Source: Neospora caninum Liverpool
Taxonomy: Eukaryota > Apicomplexa > Conoidasida > Eucoccidiorida > Sarcocystidae
DNA length: 64,000 bases
Direction: 5' to 3'
Assembly (NCBI RefSeq): GCF_000208865.1
Contig: NC_018393.1
Span: 2,250,714-2,314,713 of the forward strand
The stretch's first letter is position 1; each line of letters begins with the position of its first letter. The position numbers and the translations under genes are program-made. Below the pieces are notes generated by a model. It saw nothing but the letters and a program-made list of their open reading frames with translations, was not told the DNA's origin and did no database searches. Below are positions 12,734 to 25,300 of this stretch, piece by piece.

Positions 12734-15700
12734 TTTGTGCATCATGCGTACGAGCAGGTATATACGTGAAAGTGCACATAAAGCCTATATGTATAAATAT
12801 TAGAAGTTGCATCTACACCAAAGGGTGCCTTAGCAGCTTGAGGGCGCTGGGACTAAACGCAGAACCGATGGTTCTGGATGTGCCTGATTACGTCTTCACT
12901 TGCCTTGATGACCGTCGTTTTTCCAGTCCCAGACCCGCCAACGAGGAGAAGCGGCTTCCGTCTCCGCACATGCAGGTCGGCGACAAAGTGCATCCTGCGC
13001 GAGGCATTCCGGCAAGCGTGAGAGACAACAGAGAACGAGTGCAGGAGCGAAAGCGACCAGCCACTCCGTTGAGGCGCAGCGGGGGCGCGTCATCTTTCCG
13101 CGAACGTGCGTCCACGGGGTGTTTGGAGGAAAACAAAGTAGACCCATGGCAAGGATTACGCGTCGGAACCAAGTCACAGTTCGCGAGCCCCTACCCTCTT
13201 CCTGTGGTGGAGAGAAACGGGCGCAAGGCTAGCCAGAAAGCGGGGAAGTGTTTTCACGTCTAGTGGTTTGCAAGCAGGCACAGGCAGTGAGCGCGAATAA
13301 CGACGGAGAAACCCGGTCTGTGCGCGCCTCGACATGTATGTGACGCCGCCAAGTTTGGGGGGAGGTACGCAAATCTATAGATAGATTCCCGGAACGCTTT
13401 GGAGTCCGACGTTCATAGCTACTCAACGAGCGAAATAACGAGACGCATTTAGATCTTGAGCACACAGACAAGTACGAAGGCGTGGTCGGAATAGACTTAA
13501 TCATGACTGGTCTTGAGACCATGCTGGCATTAGGGATCTTGGTGACGGTAAGAAACGCCTTTTGGAACAAGCAGCCACAGATCGGTAGGCCGAAACAACG
13601 CGCCTTGCATGCACACGGGCAATTCGAGGAAGGTACCGGAAGGCGAGGGCTCACGAGAGACGCATGAGAGGAAAAACCTCACTACATTTTCTGGCGTGAG
13701 TTTCTGTGACGGCTTGTGAGCTCCGGGGCATCGCGAGCGGGGAGTGGTCTTACCGGACTGTGTCGACCGTCGAGACTATGATGTTCGTGAAGAGTGTATC
13801 GGGTGCAGGCTGATAGGGGAGAAGGTCGTGAGCCCAGGGGATCCACTGACACAAAACCTCGTCAAATCTGTAATCGAAACAAAGGCCACCCTCAGGAAAT
13901 TTGATCTTCGACGCGCTCCGCATCCAGCTGTTGAACTGGTTTCTGAGAGACAGAAAAACAGCACACAGAGAGCTAGGCACCGCACTGCCCCGCCTACGCA
14001 CTCCGATATATAACTCCACACAAATATATATACACATATATATATATATATATACGAATGTAAATATATATATATATATATATCCATGTAGACGTGCGCG
14101 AGTCTGGACATGTGTGTCGTCAGTAGCGGCCAGCATTGGAAAATTTGGGCGTCAATGCACATGCGTGGGTACACAGGCTACGGGTCACAGTTTCACTCAG
14201 TTACGCAAAACCCTCAGTGCATATCTACAGAGACGACGACATCCCGCGAATGGATCTGCGTGGCCGGTTCGCGTGGGGCTGCTGACAATTTAACAGAGGT
14301 GAAGATCCAGCAGCCGCGTGTCTTAATTTCTTCTCCTCGCATGCATCGCAAGATGGACGCCAAGAAACAGAACAGGGGCAGACGGCGGCCCCAAAGACAC
14401 ACGCCGACATTCACATGTGAATACATGTGTAAGAACACGCACGTCTATGTCTATTTCAACACGCGTACATATGCAGTACATTTGTAAAGACACACTACGT
14501 CTATTTCCACATACGTAAGCATGCAGGTCCACACATGGTGGGCGTCTGAGGATTACGAGCGTGTGCATCGTTTCTGCACCTATAATTCACGATTTTGTCG
14601 TCGGCTAGACATCCCCCGACAGTCCACATCAGAGCGACGATGAAGTAGGCCTCATAGACGAATTTCTGTTCGTCAGGGGACTTGGACTTGAGAAGATCCA
14701 TGTTCTCCTTGGTGTTGTTGTACAGCATGGCGTCGATGAAGCAGCAAATGCTTTCAACGAACGCGATGTCGTTCATCGGGCAAATGAATTTGAAGTTTTT
14801 GTGGAATGTGTCGATGTTCTGCACGAGCAACCGAGAGCGCGTGTACAGACACCTGGGTCCCACTGACCTTCGTTTCCACCTACACCAGTCGCCTGGCGAG
14901 AAACACCGCCAACTTGACTCAGTGCAGTGCCCAAAGAGCAAGCAGGCCTTCAAACGCCACCACTGCGCTCCGTCGCACACTTGTCCAGAAACAAGGAGCT
15001 ACATATATGTATATATATATATATATACATATATATGTATATATGTATATGGACGTCCTTGGCTCTGCATATGGGCATATATGCACATTTGTGTGTACGT
15101 GTATGTGTGTATAAGACTGTGAAGATCTGGAGACGTATGAGAAAACTGCGGCGTTTGGGGAAGGTACCACGCGCGCAACGCGGCTTGTCAAGCTCCTGTC
15201 GCTGGACCTGTGTTTTTTTTTCTGCGGGAGGTTTGGAGGCCGAGAGGCACGTATGTCTGTGTTTTCGCAACTGCCTCCCGTGGGGCGGCCGGGCGTCGAG
15301 AGGACACCGAAGCGTCTGACCTGCTCAAAGTAGTAGGCGAAGAGTAAGTAGAACTGGGACTGCGCGATTTGGTCAGGCAGCGTCTCTCGCCACGACACCA
15401 GGTAGGGCTTCCAACCCACGTCGTTCTCGTTGATGAAGAGAACGCCGCCCCTGGAGACGGTTGCTGGGCTCGCATGTTTCATGTCGGCGACTTCGAAGAG
15501 CATCCGCATGGTGCTCGTGAACGGAATTCTCTCGTTGCTCACGAGGGTGAGAACCTGGCGAGCGGAGGCACAAGGTGCGTGGCCAAAGCAATGGGAAAGT
15601 CGCCCGCAGAAAGCGTAAACTCGAGGCGCGACGGCGATCTACGCGGGATGAAGAAGGCGCCCCAGAGGCAAGGCCTCGACAGAGAGAGCCCTCACTGAAA

Positions 15701-15997
15701 AAGGCGACGACTACTCATAAGGAGAGACAGAGACGTTGCGGGTAGAAGGGACACGAGGGGGAAACGGGTTTTTGTGGAGGAACACATGGCGATCGGACAT
15801 TTGCGAAAAGAGCCTCGCCACCCAAGAATGGAACGACACGTGTCCAACTGACCGAAATGGAATCCCAGACCAAATCGTCTAACATAGTACAAAAGCATAT
15901 ACGTAAGTAGATATATATATATATATGCCCAGCGAGAAAATGCCTGAATATATAGATCGAGTTTGCAGTAATGCGGCGTTTTGCAGTGCCTATATGA

Positions 15998-16035
<38 letters not shown>

Positions 16036-17006
16036 CATATAGCCCGCAGGGGTGGTATCGATGTGGTGACAGGCAGAGCGCGTCGAGGCGAGGGCGCGAT
16101 TTCTGCGGAAGACGTTTTTTCTCGTTGTCTTCTCGGCCTCGATTTTCGAGCGATTCTTTGTTTGCGCGTACCTTATTGTCGTCCATCACAGTGTTCATCG
16201 ATTCGATCCATTCTGCATCGATATCTCCGTCCAGGACAATCCACTTGTGGAGGTGCGAAGCCTTGAACCGTCCTCTCTCCTTCGACATGTTTCGCATGAT
16301 GACTGCAATCGCTCCGTCTTTCCACTCCTTCGTCGCCGTCATGTAACTGAAAGAGACAAGGCAGAAAAAGCAAATAGCGAACAGTCACTTTGGGGAACTT
16401 GCATTGGCGCGGGGGCCCCCACTTTCGAGACTTTCTCTCACCGCGGCCTGCAACACACTTTGTGACAGGATCTCTGCGAATGCCTGTTCTGTGGCCTTTC
16501 CGTTTCCTCTCTTTGTCCTTCTCATCGTTCTCTTTCGGATCCGCTTCTCCTCTGATGCGTGCGCCTCTTACCCGTAAAGTTCACTCGACGAAACGGCTTT
16601 GGGGTTGAGAGCCTCAAAGACCGCCTCCTGGCCAGTCGAGATGAGCGCTTTATTCAGCGTCTTCCACACTCGCGACTTGCTGCATCCAGGGGGCCCCAGC
16701 ACGAACACGCAGTGGCGAACCTGAACGCGAGAAGCCGACAGAGACCCAAAACCGAACAGAAAAATCACTCGTAAGCCTCGAAAACACCCAACCGTAGCAG
16801 ACACAGCTTTGCCATCTTGCTATCTATCTATCTGTCTCTCTATCTCTCTATCTCTCTATCTATCTGTCTATCTATCACTCTATCTATCTTTCTATCTATC
16901 TTTCTATCTATCTATCTATCTATCTTTCTATCTATCTATCTCTCTATCTTTCTATCTATCTTTCTATCTATCTTTCTTTCTTTCTATCTATCTATCTATC
17001 TATCTT

Positions 17007-17053
<47 letters not shown>

Positions 17054-17077
17054 ATCTATCTATCTATCTGTCTATCC

Positions 17078-17123
<46 letters not shown>

Positions 17124-20100
17124 ATATATATATATATATATACACGCATACATGTACATGCGCGTAACGCACGAGTGTGGATGTATTTGCATGCAATATA
17201 CGTATATATGTATATATAACTTCACATACAGAGGCGTCTGGCGAAGGGGAGAAACGTTACGCTAGTTTTAAATGCCATTTTGATGCCGCATCCAAGTTAT
17301 GTTCACATGTGACTAGTGCGTCGCAGCCGCGTCCATTCGTTTGCCGTATCGAACGTGCCTCCGTTCGATATGTCTGCAGGTGTTCTTCCTGTTCCAGCGC
17401 GACACCGAACCGGCTTGCTGAAATCAGTGCAAATCTCATCAAAAATATGTGTATTTTAAAAAGCTGAAAACAAGTTGTCTCTCACAGACCTCAAACGTAC
17501 TGAGAGAATCTCGTGGAGCTGGACACATTTGAGAACGAACTGTTCCTCAGCTTGCAGTTTCTGCTTCTTCGTCACGTTTGTCACGACCTTCCAAAACTCC
17601 GCGTCGCGCTTGGAGGGGGCTTGGATGCCGGGGAAAAGATCCTCGATCAGACGCAGGAAGATCGGTTTGTCTGGCAAATGACACCAAAATCGAAGACGCG
17701 CCTCGAAAACACCCACGTCGCTCGATGTATATCAAAGAACAAAATTCTCAGAGGGAATGAGCCGCCAGGCCGTCGTGACCGTTATTGCGTCCAAAGACCA
17801 TCCCCAATATGCAGATGGATAGATAGACGGGCACAGAAACACATGCAAATGCATATTAACAGACTTTCGGCCATGTCTGTGGATTTGTTTCAACACAGGA
17901 ACTTCAAGAACAAAGGCGATAACTGTGTCCCGCCGTAGGTGTCTATACTGTATATATGTATTGACATCCGTCCAGGAAGCGTGGCCTTTTCCCCTGACAG
18001 GAGCAGGAGCGTGTCGACGCGTTCCTGGAGGCGCGGCGTCTCAAGCGTCTTTTTTACGCACCGTCGGTGGTGATTTTTGCGATGTTGAAGTCGCGCAGAG
18101 CCCGCATGAGAAGCACTTCTTCGTCGACGGCCGTGTCGGCGCGTTTGAGGGCGCCTGCTTGCCTCAGCACGGCTTTCACAGCCCTTAGGCCCCAGTCGTA
18201 GTGCAGCGCCTTCGACAGAAGCGCGCTACAGAGAGAGTAGAGCGTGACGAACTTGTGAGCGAGCGCGCGCGCGTTGATGAAGCCCTCCGACATGAGCATG
18301 TTTTCGCAAATGAACAACACGTCGGGGACGATCATCGCACACGACCTGCGCAGCCGACAGAGACACACACCGCGGAGGCAAGTGCGGCATCGGAGACCGT
18401 GCAAGGGGAATGGCCGGAGGCCGCAGTCGCGGACCACGCGAGCGCCACGCCCGCCGCCTACAAAGCAGAGAAGAAAATGTCGGAAATCGGCAAGCAGGCA
18501 AGCGAACCTGAGATCCAAAGAACCGATTCGTCCGCTTAGGTATGTGTACATATATGTAGATATATGTTTGCATTCATGTGCACATATATATAAATATGCT
18601 ACATGTACATGTTTTATATATATGTGTGTCTGTACAAGTATTTGACATGCGCGGACATGGTAAAAGACACGACATGTGTTCGTGGCGCCCATGGCCAAAT
18701 CGATCCAGCTGAAAGGTGGTTTCGAACCTGAAGAGCGCCTTCAAGTTTTCTGGCAGTTCCGTTCTCCCGGCGTATCCGGGGTTCATGGTGATGAAGAATC
18801 CGCAGGTGGGGATCAGGTTGATTTCTTCGTCCATGAACTGGAACCGTTTCTTGCCTTCTTTGATCGCATCCAAGATCGACTTGACTTGGGTCGACACGAC
18901 GGACAGCACTTCAATCGAAATCCGGTTGAACTCGTCGAAGCAGCCCCAGGCGCCGGACTGCGCAAGGCCCATGAAAATCTGCGCCATCGACAGGTAGTTC
19001 ATTTGGTCCGAGCAGTTGAACACAAACACCGGCAGGCCGATAGCCCTGCTCAAGTCCTTCGTCGTCTCCGTCTTCCCCGTGCCTGCAAGGGAGTTTTGAT
19101 CCCGCAAACAGGACGAAACCCGGAACAAGGCCGAGCAAAACGACTAAATCTTTTTTCGGTTCGTCTTCGTCCCGTGACTTGGGCGCTGGCACGCGTCGTC
19201 GACCGGGACGCTGAATGCCAAAGTTCCCCGTTCCCTGCATTCGCGGTCGTCTTTGCAGGCTTTCTCGCTGGGCGCCGTCGTCGCGTCGCTCTCTCTCCTG
19301 AACGTTCTGCGCGTTCGTTCCTCCGCTCAAATGAAGCGTTACCTAACTCCGGACTTCTCTCCCGTTTCCCTTTGGCGGTGCGTTTTCTCTTAACCGAAAC
19401 AGACTCCACACGTCTGCCGTGCACACAAACTCAGGCATCGATATAATTATATATCTATATCTATATCTATATCTATATATATGTCGGCACACACACACAC
19501 AGATATATAGATATTTATATATAGAGAGAGATACATGTATGTATCAGTACGCGAGAGAGCCTTTACAGGTGTGGGGAGGTGAATTGGCGTATCAATGAGG
19601 CCTTTCGTCGTTTGCGTTTCGAGCGTCCCTCTGCCTCGTGCGATGTCTGTCTCGATTCGCGCGCCTCACGTGGCGCGTGGGTTTCGCGGGTTTCGCTTCC
19701 GCACTTTTTCTTCAACCGCACACTCTGCGACATCCCCAAACCTCTCCGAACTTCCTCTCTGTGCGCTGCAGAGAGGCTCTCCCTTTTGTGGCGGCTCACC
19801 GGCGGGGCCGGCCGGAGCTCCGCCCATCATCAGATTGAGCGCTTGCGTCAGCGTGATGTAGCATCTGTCCGTGAGAGGCGTGATGACGAGACGCCCGCAG
19901 TTGCCCACGTATTCGTACATGTACGTGGTGGACCAGTCGCACATGCGCACGACGCACGTCTTCTCTTCTCCGGGTTTGTGTGCCCAGTAAAAGCGCAGCT
20001 GAGATTGCCACTGAAAAGAGCTCGCTGCATCGCAGGGGGAAGGCAGGCAGCCGAGCGCGAGGAGTCACCGCGGGGCAGGAAACGCGGGGAGAGCAGAAAA

Positions 20101-21427
20101 AAGAAAAACGAACACCCGACAGAGCGACAGAGAGGCGTGCCGCCGCAGGAACTGAGGTGCGCGGCTGCTGCTGGATGTGCGTCATCGTCACGCGCGACTG
20201 GGATTGGTGCACGGACCAGGAAGCGGAACGAGGAGAGCAATAGAGAAGGGGGCGAGTGTCGAGGGGAAGCACGAGAAGACCGGCGAATACAGCCGAGACG
20301 CGAGGAGAGACTGGGCGCACCTTCTGTGAGTTTTTTGGCGATGAAGGATTCGACGACATCCCGAGCATGGACGTCGATTGTGATGAGGGTAATGATTTTG
20401 ACGCGGAGGTCGGTGGCAAGGTCTTGCTGGACCTGGCGAATGAGTTTTTCGATTCGGTCGTCGTAGACGCGCTTGTAGTCCTTCATGGCGTTCTCGGAGC
20501 CGGCTTCCAACTCCTCGAAGCACCGCGAGACTTCGTCGGTCCAGATGATTTGACTCGCCACGAGGGCGATCTGCGCGCAGTAGTCGCGCAGCCAGTCCTC
20601 TCTGAACACCGCAGAAGGCGAGGACACCCGGACAGCCGTGGAAGGGAAGTCAAGAACAGCGAGAGAGTCAGGGGCAGAGAAGCGGCTACTCTCTCGAGGC
20701 ATTTCGCGAGAAAGGGATGCAGGGAGAGAGACAAATGCAGAGAAGGAAACACCCCGATCAGAGGAGGTGGGCGGCCGGGAAGAACGCCTGGGCAAAGCGC
20801 ATAGAGCGGACGCGAATGGGGACGAGAACAAGACAGCCGAGGAGAAAGGAAACACGATGGCCGCGCCACGAGAGGACACAAGACCCAGGCGTGAGGCCTT
20901 CGCAAATCTCCACGAGGCAGAGACCAAGAGGAAAAGGCACTGGTCCATTCAACGGAGAGAAGAGTTCACTGAGGGAGAGCCTGTCGATTTCAACCACCCA
21001 TCGCGTTAGGGAGGAACGGGGCTAGCATCTCGGCCGCTTGCGCGAGCGACGCAGGCTCCACGTCTCGCTCCGATGTTTGTCTCACAAGTCGTTGCCGGGA
21101 AACAGAAACGCGTTGTTCTTCCCAACACTGGACACGGGCTGCGGGTGAAAAAAAGAGCTCACCGAGGCTTGTCAACTTCCCAGTTCTCAGCGTTAGATTT
21201 GGCGACTTCCAAAATGTCGTGGAGCTGTTTGCGAACGTGTGTCTCCAAGTTGGCCAAATACTGAAGCGCGTGGAGAAGGGGCCGAGTGAAGCGAGGGACA
21301 AACGGAATCGAAGGCAGGAAGGCAGAAAACGCAAAGAACTGTTTAATACTGACACAAACGGCGACGGAATCAGACGTACTACAGAGAAAAAAGCCATGTG
21401 CATCCACAAAAATAGCGTTCTATAAAT

Positions 21428-21478
<51 letters not shown>

Positions 21479-22351
21479 GATATAGGCACACGTGAGTAGA
21501 TCTGCACGCAGTGCCTGAAGCTTAGCTATTCAGGGTAAAACTGAATCGCTGTGTCCCTGCGGCCGCGGTGAAGTTCGGCTTTTTCAGTGAGTGGTCAGTT
21601 CTTCCTCCTCTCGCTCCAGCAGAAGAGAGCCCCGATGTTTGAGAATGTGAGTGAGTCGCGCCCTCGACGTTCCCTGGAGGCCTCACCGTTTCAACTGGCC
21701 CGTCCAAGTGGTAGTCTTCTCCAAACGGGACATATTCGTCTTCTTTCGAGAACATGCCGCACGCAACGCGCGCATGCACTGGGTCTTTCTGGAAGTCGAG
21801 CGTCTTGATTCCGTCGAAGCAGTCGCCGAGGTAGTAGCACACTTTCAGAGGGTCATTTCCGTTGGCCAAAATATCCAGCAGAGCTTGATTCGAGACGAAG
21901 TAGAAACGGGCAAAGGCCTTCTTCTTCTGCTCCAGATAATCTGCAAGGAAGCACAGAAGGTTCCACATACACCCAGACCTCGATCTCATGTGACGGTATT
22001 TCCATCTTTTCAACGTTACGTGCGCATATACTTATTTATACTCCTGTAGGTTTGCACACGTGTAGTACCTGTACACATGGAGCTGCTGCTAGGCCAAGCT
22101 ACATATGCACGTGTCATTTGCCTGAAGCGCAAGCTTACACAAGTGTGAGTTCGTTTGCGTGACCCGGAAGTTAGCTTTCCTCCAAAGACAGCTGCGTTGC
22201 CATCCTACAATTGTATAAGACTCCGCCGTTCAACATTGCTGCCAATATAGGCGCTGCTCCACGTTTACTACCCGCAAAAACTGTAGCTGTCCGCGTGCAT
22301 GGCCGCATGCAACCATACCGTCTCCATGCTGATGTACAATCAACTCTAAAT

Positions 22352-22390
<39 letters not shown>

Positions 22391-25300
22391 TGACCATTAT
22401 ATATATATATATATATATATATCTGATACGTGCGTGTGTGGTCGTGTTGATGGGGCTTCACCTCTTGCATGGCAGTGGGTGTCTTCTTGTTTGCAGATAC
22501 GTCTTACCGCTGAGGGCTTTTTCACAAGATTCGATCATTTCTCGGAGTTTGAGGAGGAGCTCGAAGCGGCCCTCGAAGTGGCAAGACTCGACGATGTTGG
22601 GCTGCTGCGCGGCGCCGAACATCATGTCTTTCCACTCCCCGTCGGCGGTCTCAAAGCGCTTGGAGTCTTCGGGAAGCTGCGAGCGGATGTCCTCGGACTG
22701 CATGAAAATCGGTTGCAGGCGCTGCGCGAGCAGACGAGGCGGCACGCCACGCCACAACGCAAACAAGGGACAGGAAACCAGCAGGTGAAGCCGAGAAAGG
22801 AGGAGCAAGTCACGAGAACGAAGAACAGAGAAACCAGAGAGAGAAGAGCAACTAGAGGACATAGCCGTAGGCAGGAGGACAGAGTCTCACGCAAGATGAA
22901 AGGGATGGAAAGACGAAGACTGCAGAGGCGACAATGCCGCAGGAAGACGCAGGCATGCAAGAGCTTCAAGGGCGAGAACGACAGCGAAGGAGGTCGAACC
23001 TCCGGGAAGTCGGTTTCGACGCAGAAAAACAGGCCACGGACGGCCTCGACGTCGGGTTCGTTTTTGTCTGCGCGTTTTGCGTTCCTCGATCTCTCGCTTC
23101 CTTCGCCCGCACCTGCCATTTCTTCTGCAGCTCCACCCACGCCTTGAGGACGGAGTCAACCGTGCGGAGTTTGTTCTGCCACGCGTCGACGGCGCCACGG
23201 CAAAAGTTGATCACGTTTCCCTGCGAGACCATCGTCATGAGGTCCATGGCGTGCTGCTCGAGGATTTCGATGACGTCGTCGAGGGGTTCGAGAAGCGGAA
23301 CGTCTTCTCTCTCGAGGTTGAACTGAAGCGCCATGTTTGACCACACGTTCGAGATCTCGTTGATCTTCTTGTCGATTTTCGCCTCCTTCTGAGCGAGGAT
23401 AACGATGTCAGACACGCCGTCGGCATGCGCGTGCAGCTGGAGCTTGAGAAGTTCCTCCAAGCTGAAGTCGGGCCCTAAGGAAAAGCGCAAAGAACGAGCG
23501 CCGTCGGTGGATCCTCGGTGAACAGTCGTCCGCGGTGCGCAGGCTTCGGAGGCAAAGTGACGACAACGCAGGCGTCGCAAACCACAGCGACAACCCCGAG
23601 AAAAAAGTTGTGAGGAAGAGCGCCCGGCCCCAAAAAGGAGACGAACGGCGCGACTCCCTAGTAAACTCCAGCAAGCTCATGTAACAGCGCGAGGCAAAAA
23701 ACAGCGAGAAGGGACCGGGCCAGGAGCGAAGACACAAAAGCTCTTCAGGGAACGGAAAAGAGTACAAATCGGGCCGCGCGGATTTCCTCAACAGGACAGG
23801 CCTCATCGACCGCAAGTCGTCCCCGATGCTCTGGCCTCGACGCCGACCAGGCGGTGCGAGAGGAGGGAAACGCACGACACCGGAGGCGAGGGGAAGAACG
23901 GCAGGGGGCGGCAACGCGTCTCCAGGGCGTTTCGCTGGGCGCCGTTTTCGTGTTCCAGAAACAAGGCTGACGCAGCACGGAAAACCGAGAAACGTGCCGC
24001 GCGAGACGCGGGAAAGCAAGACAGCGGAAGCACAGAGTTACGAAAGTCGCTACCGAAACCGGATCTGCGTTTTCTGTTCTGCGTCAGTGGTACACTGGAA
24101 GAGGCGTACAAACGAGGGACGTGATCACGCAGCACGATCTATGACCGGAGGCAAACCTCTCTCGACTTTTTCGAGGAAGGTTCGCTGGGCTGAGCCTGAG
24201 AGGTAGTGCAGAGGCGTCAAGTGTAGAGTCGCGCCTCTTCTTTCTCCTTGCTTGCCTTTCGTGAACGTTTTGCCAGCTACTGCCATCAACTGCGTCCAGT
24301 GTCGATCTCGCATGAACTCCGAGTGCAGATCGTTGATTAGGGGCAACGCAATCTGCATGTTTGTCACTTCGCCTTGCAGCCACTGGAAGCAGAAAGCACA
24401 CCCCCAGTCGCGAAAAGGCAGGTGAAGCTCGGGCACTCCAGTCCCCGGGGACTGCGGCGCAGACGAGGCAACGCATTTTCTTGACATGCGAATCGCGACA
24501 ACGGCGTGGGAGGCCTCTGAGTCCATGAGCACAGCTCGGGAATACCTGCTTCGAGATCCGTGTTGGCCATACTCTCACCTCATTCGTGTGAGACAGTCAC
24601 GCACCTCCACCCTCACCGTGCGCAAGTTCGAGAAGTATAGAATGTGAGCAGGAGCGCCTGCGCTGCCACGACCCAAGCGGAGAGAGGGGAAGCGCGTGCG
24701 AGGCGAGACGCAAAAACTCGGTTCGCTCTGCGCCCGCAGTACAGGAGCGGGGCCCTCTCAGCTGTACAGAGAGATCTGCGTGAACGTGTGTCCTGACATA
24801 CCGACCTATTTATGGATCAAAAAGTGGAGATACGTATGTGCGTGGGAGAGTTGCCTGCATGAGTGTTTCTGCCTGTTACGGTTTCACTTCTTTTTCGTTC
24901 GTTGGATTGCAAGACAAATGGGCTGTGTGCATGGTCCGTACCGAGAAAGGCCGCATCGACTTGATTTCCTTTGGCAGAGCCTTGAGCTGTTGTTGCATTT
25001 CTTTCACACGAAGCAGCAAGTCGTCAGTGTCGATCTTGTCCCACAGGGTCGACTTCCAGTCGTCGAAGGAGAAGTTCCACAACTCAATGACATCCCAGAG
25101 TTGCTGACGCGCAAGCACACAGCCCAGACCGGAGCTTCAGGACGCACGTTGGCGGGTTGCCTGCGTTTTCGTTTCAAGCATTGCCTTGCGTTCTCTCGTC
25201 GGCCTCTCTTCAACCCCCTAATAAATCCTTTCCAATGGCCTCTGAGCCTGCTCGTTTCCGTACACATCCTGCCAGCTTTCTCCACTCAAACCGCTCCTCC

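Larger units (their letters stand above)
13754..17670 (-). other. Dynein AAA2 exons 30-35
   Basis: Exons 17501-17670, 16572-16720, 16172-16346, 15321-15554, 14580-14818 and 13754-13942, about residues 2160-2544. The P-loop reads [14 protein letters not shown]: the lysine (about 2231) is kept but the glycine just before it is serine. The Walker B region [19 protein letters not shown] and the sensor segment [16 protein letters not shown] match the family. AAA2 of dyneins usually binds ATP without hydrolysing it. A 320-bp CTAT/TA tract sits in the intron between the first two of these exons. Confidence 0.92.

Noticed and set aside
16809..17219. Long Ser/Leu/Tyr/Ile-rich open frames
   Set aside because: Direct translation of the CTAT/TA repeat; any frame without a stop in the unit stays open. 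Similar Tyr/Ile frames at 366-566, 5817-6020 and 27322-27705 have the same cause.
19579..20466. 295-codon plus-strand frame
   Set aside because: Antisense to the AAA1 and linker exons of dynein; no start context, splice support or known family.
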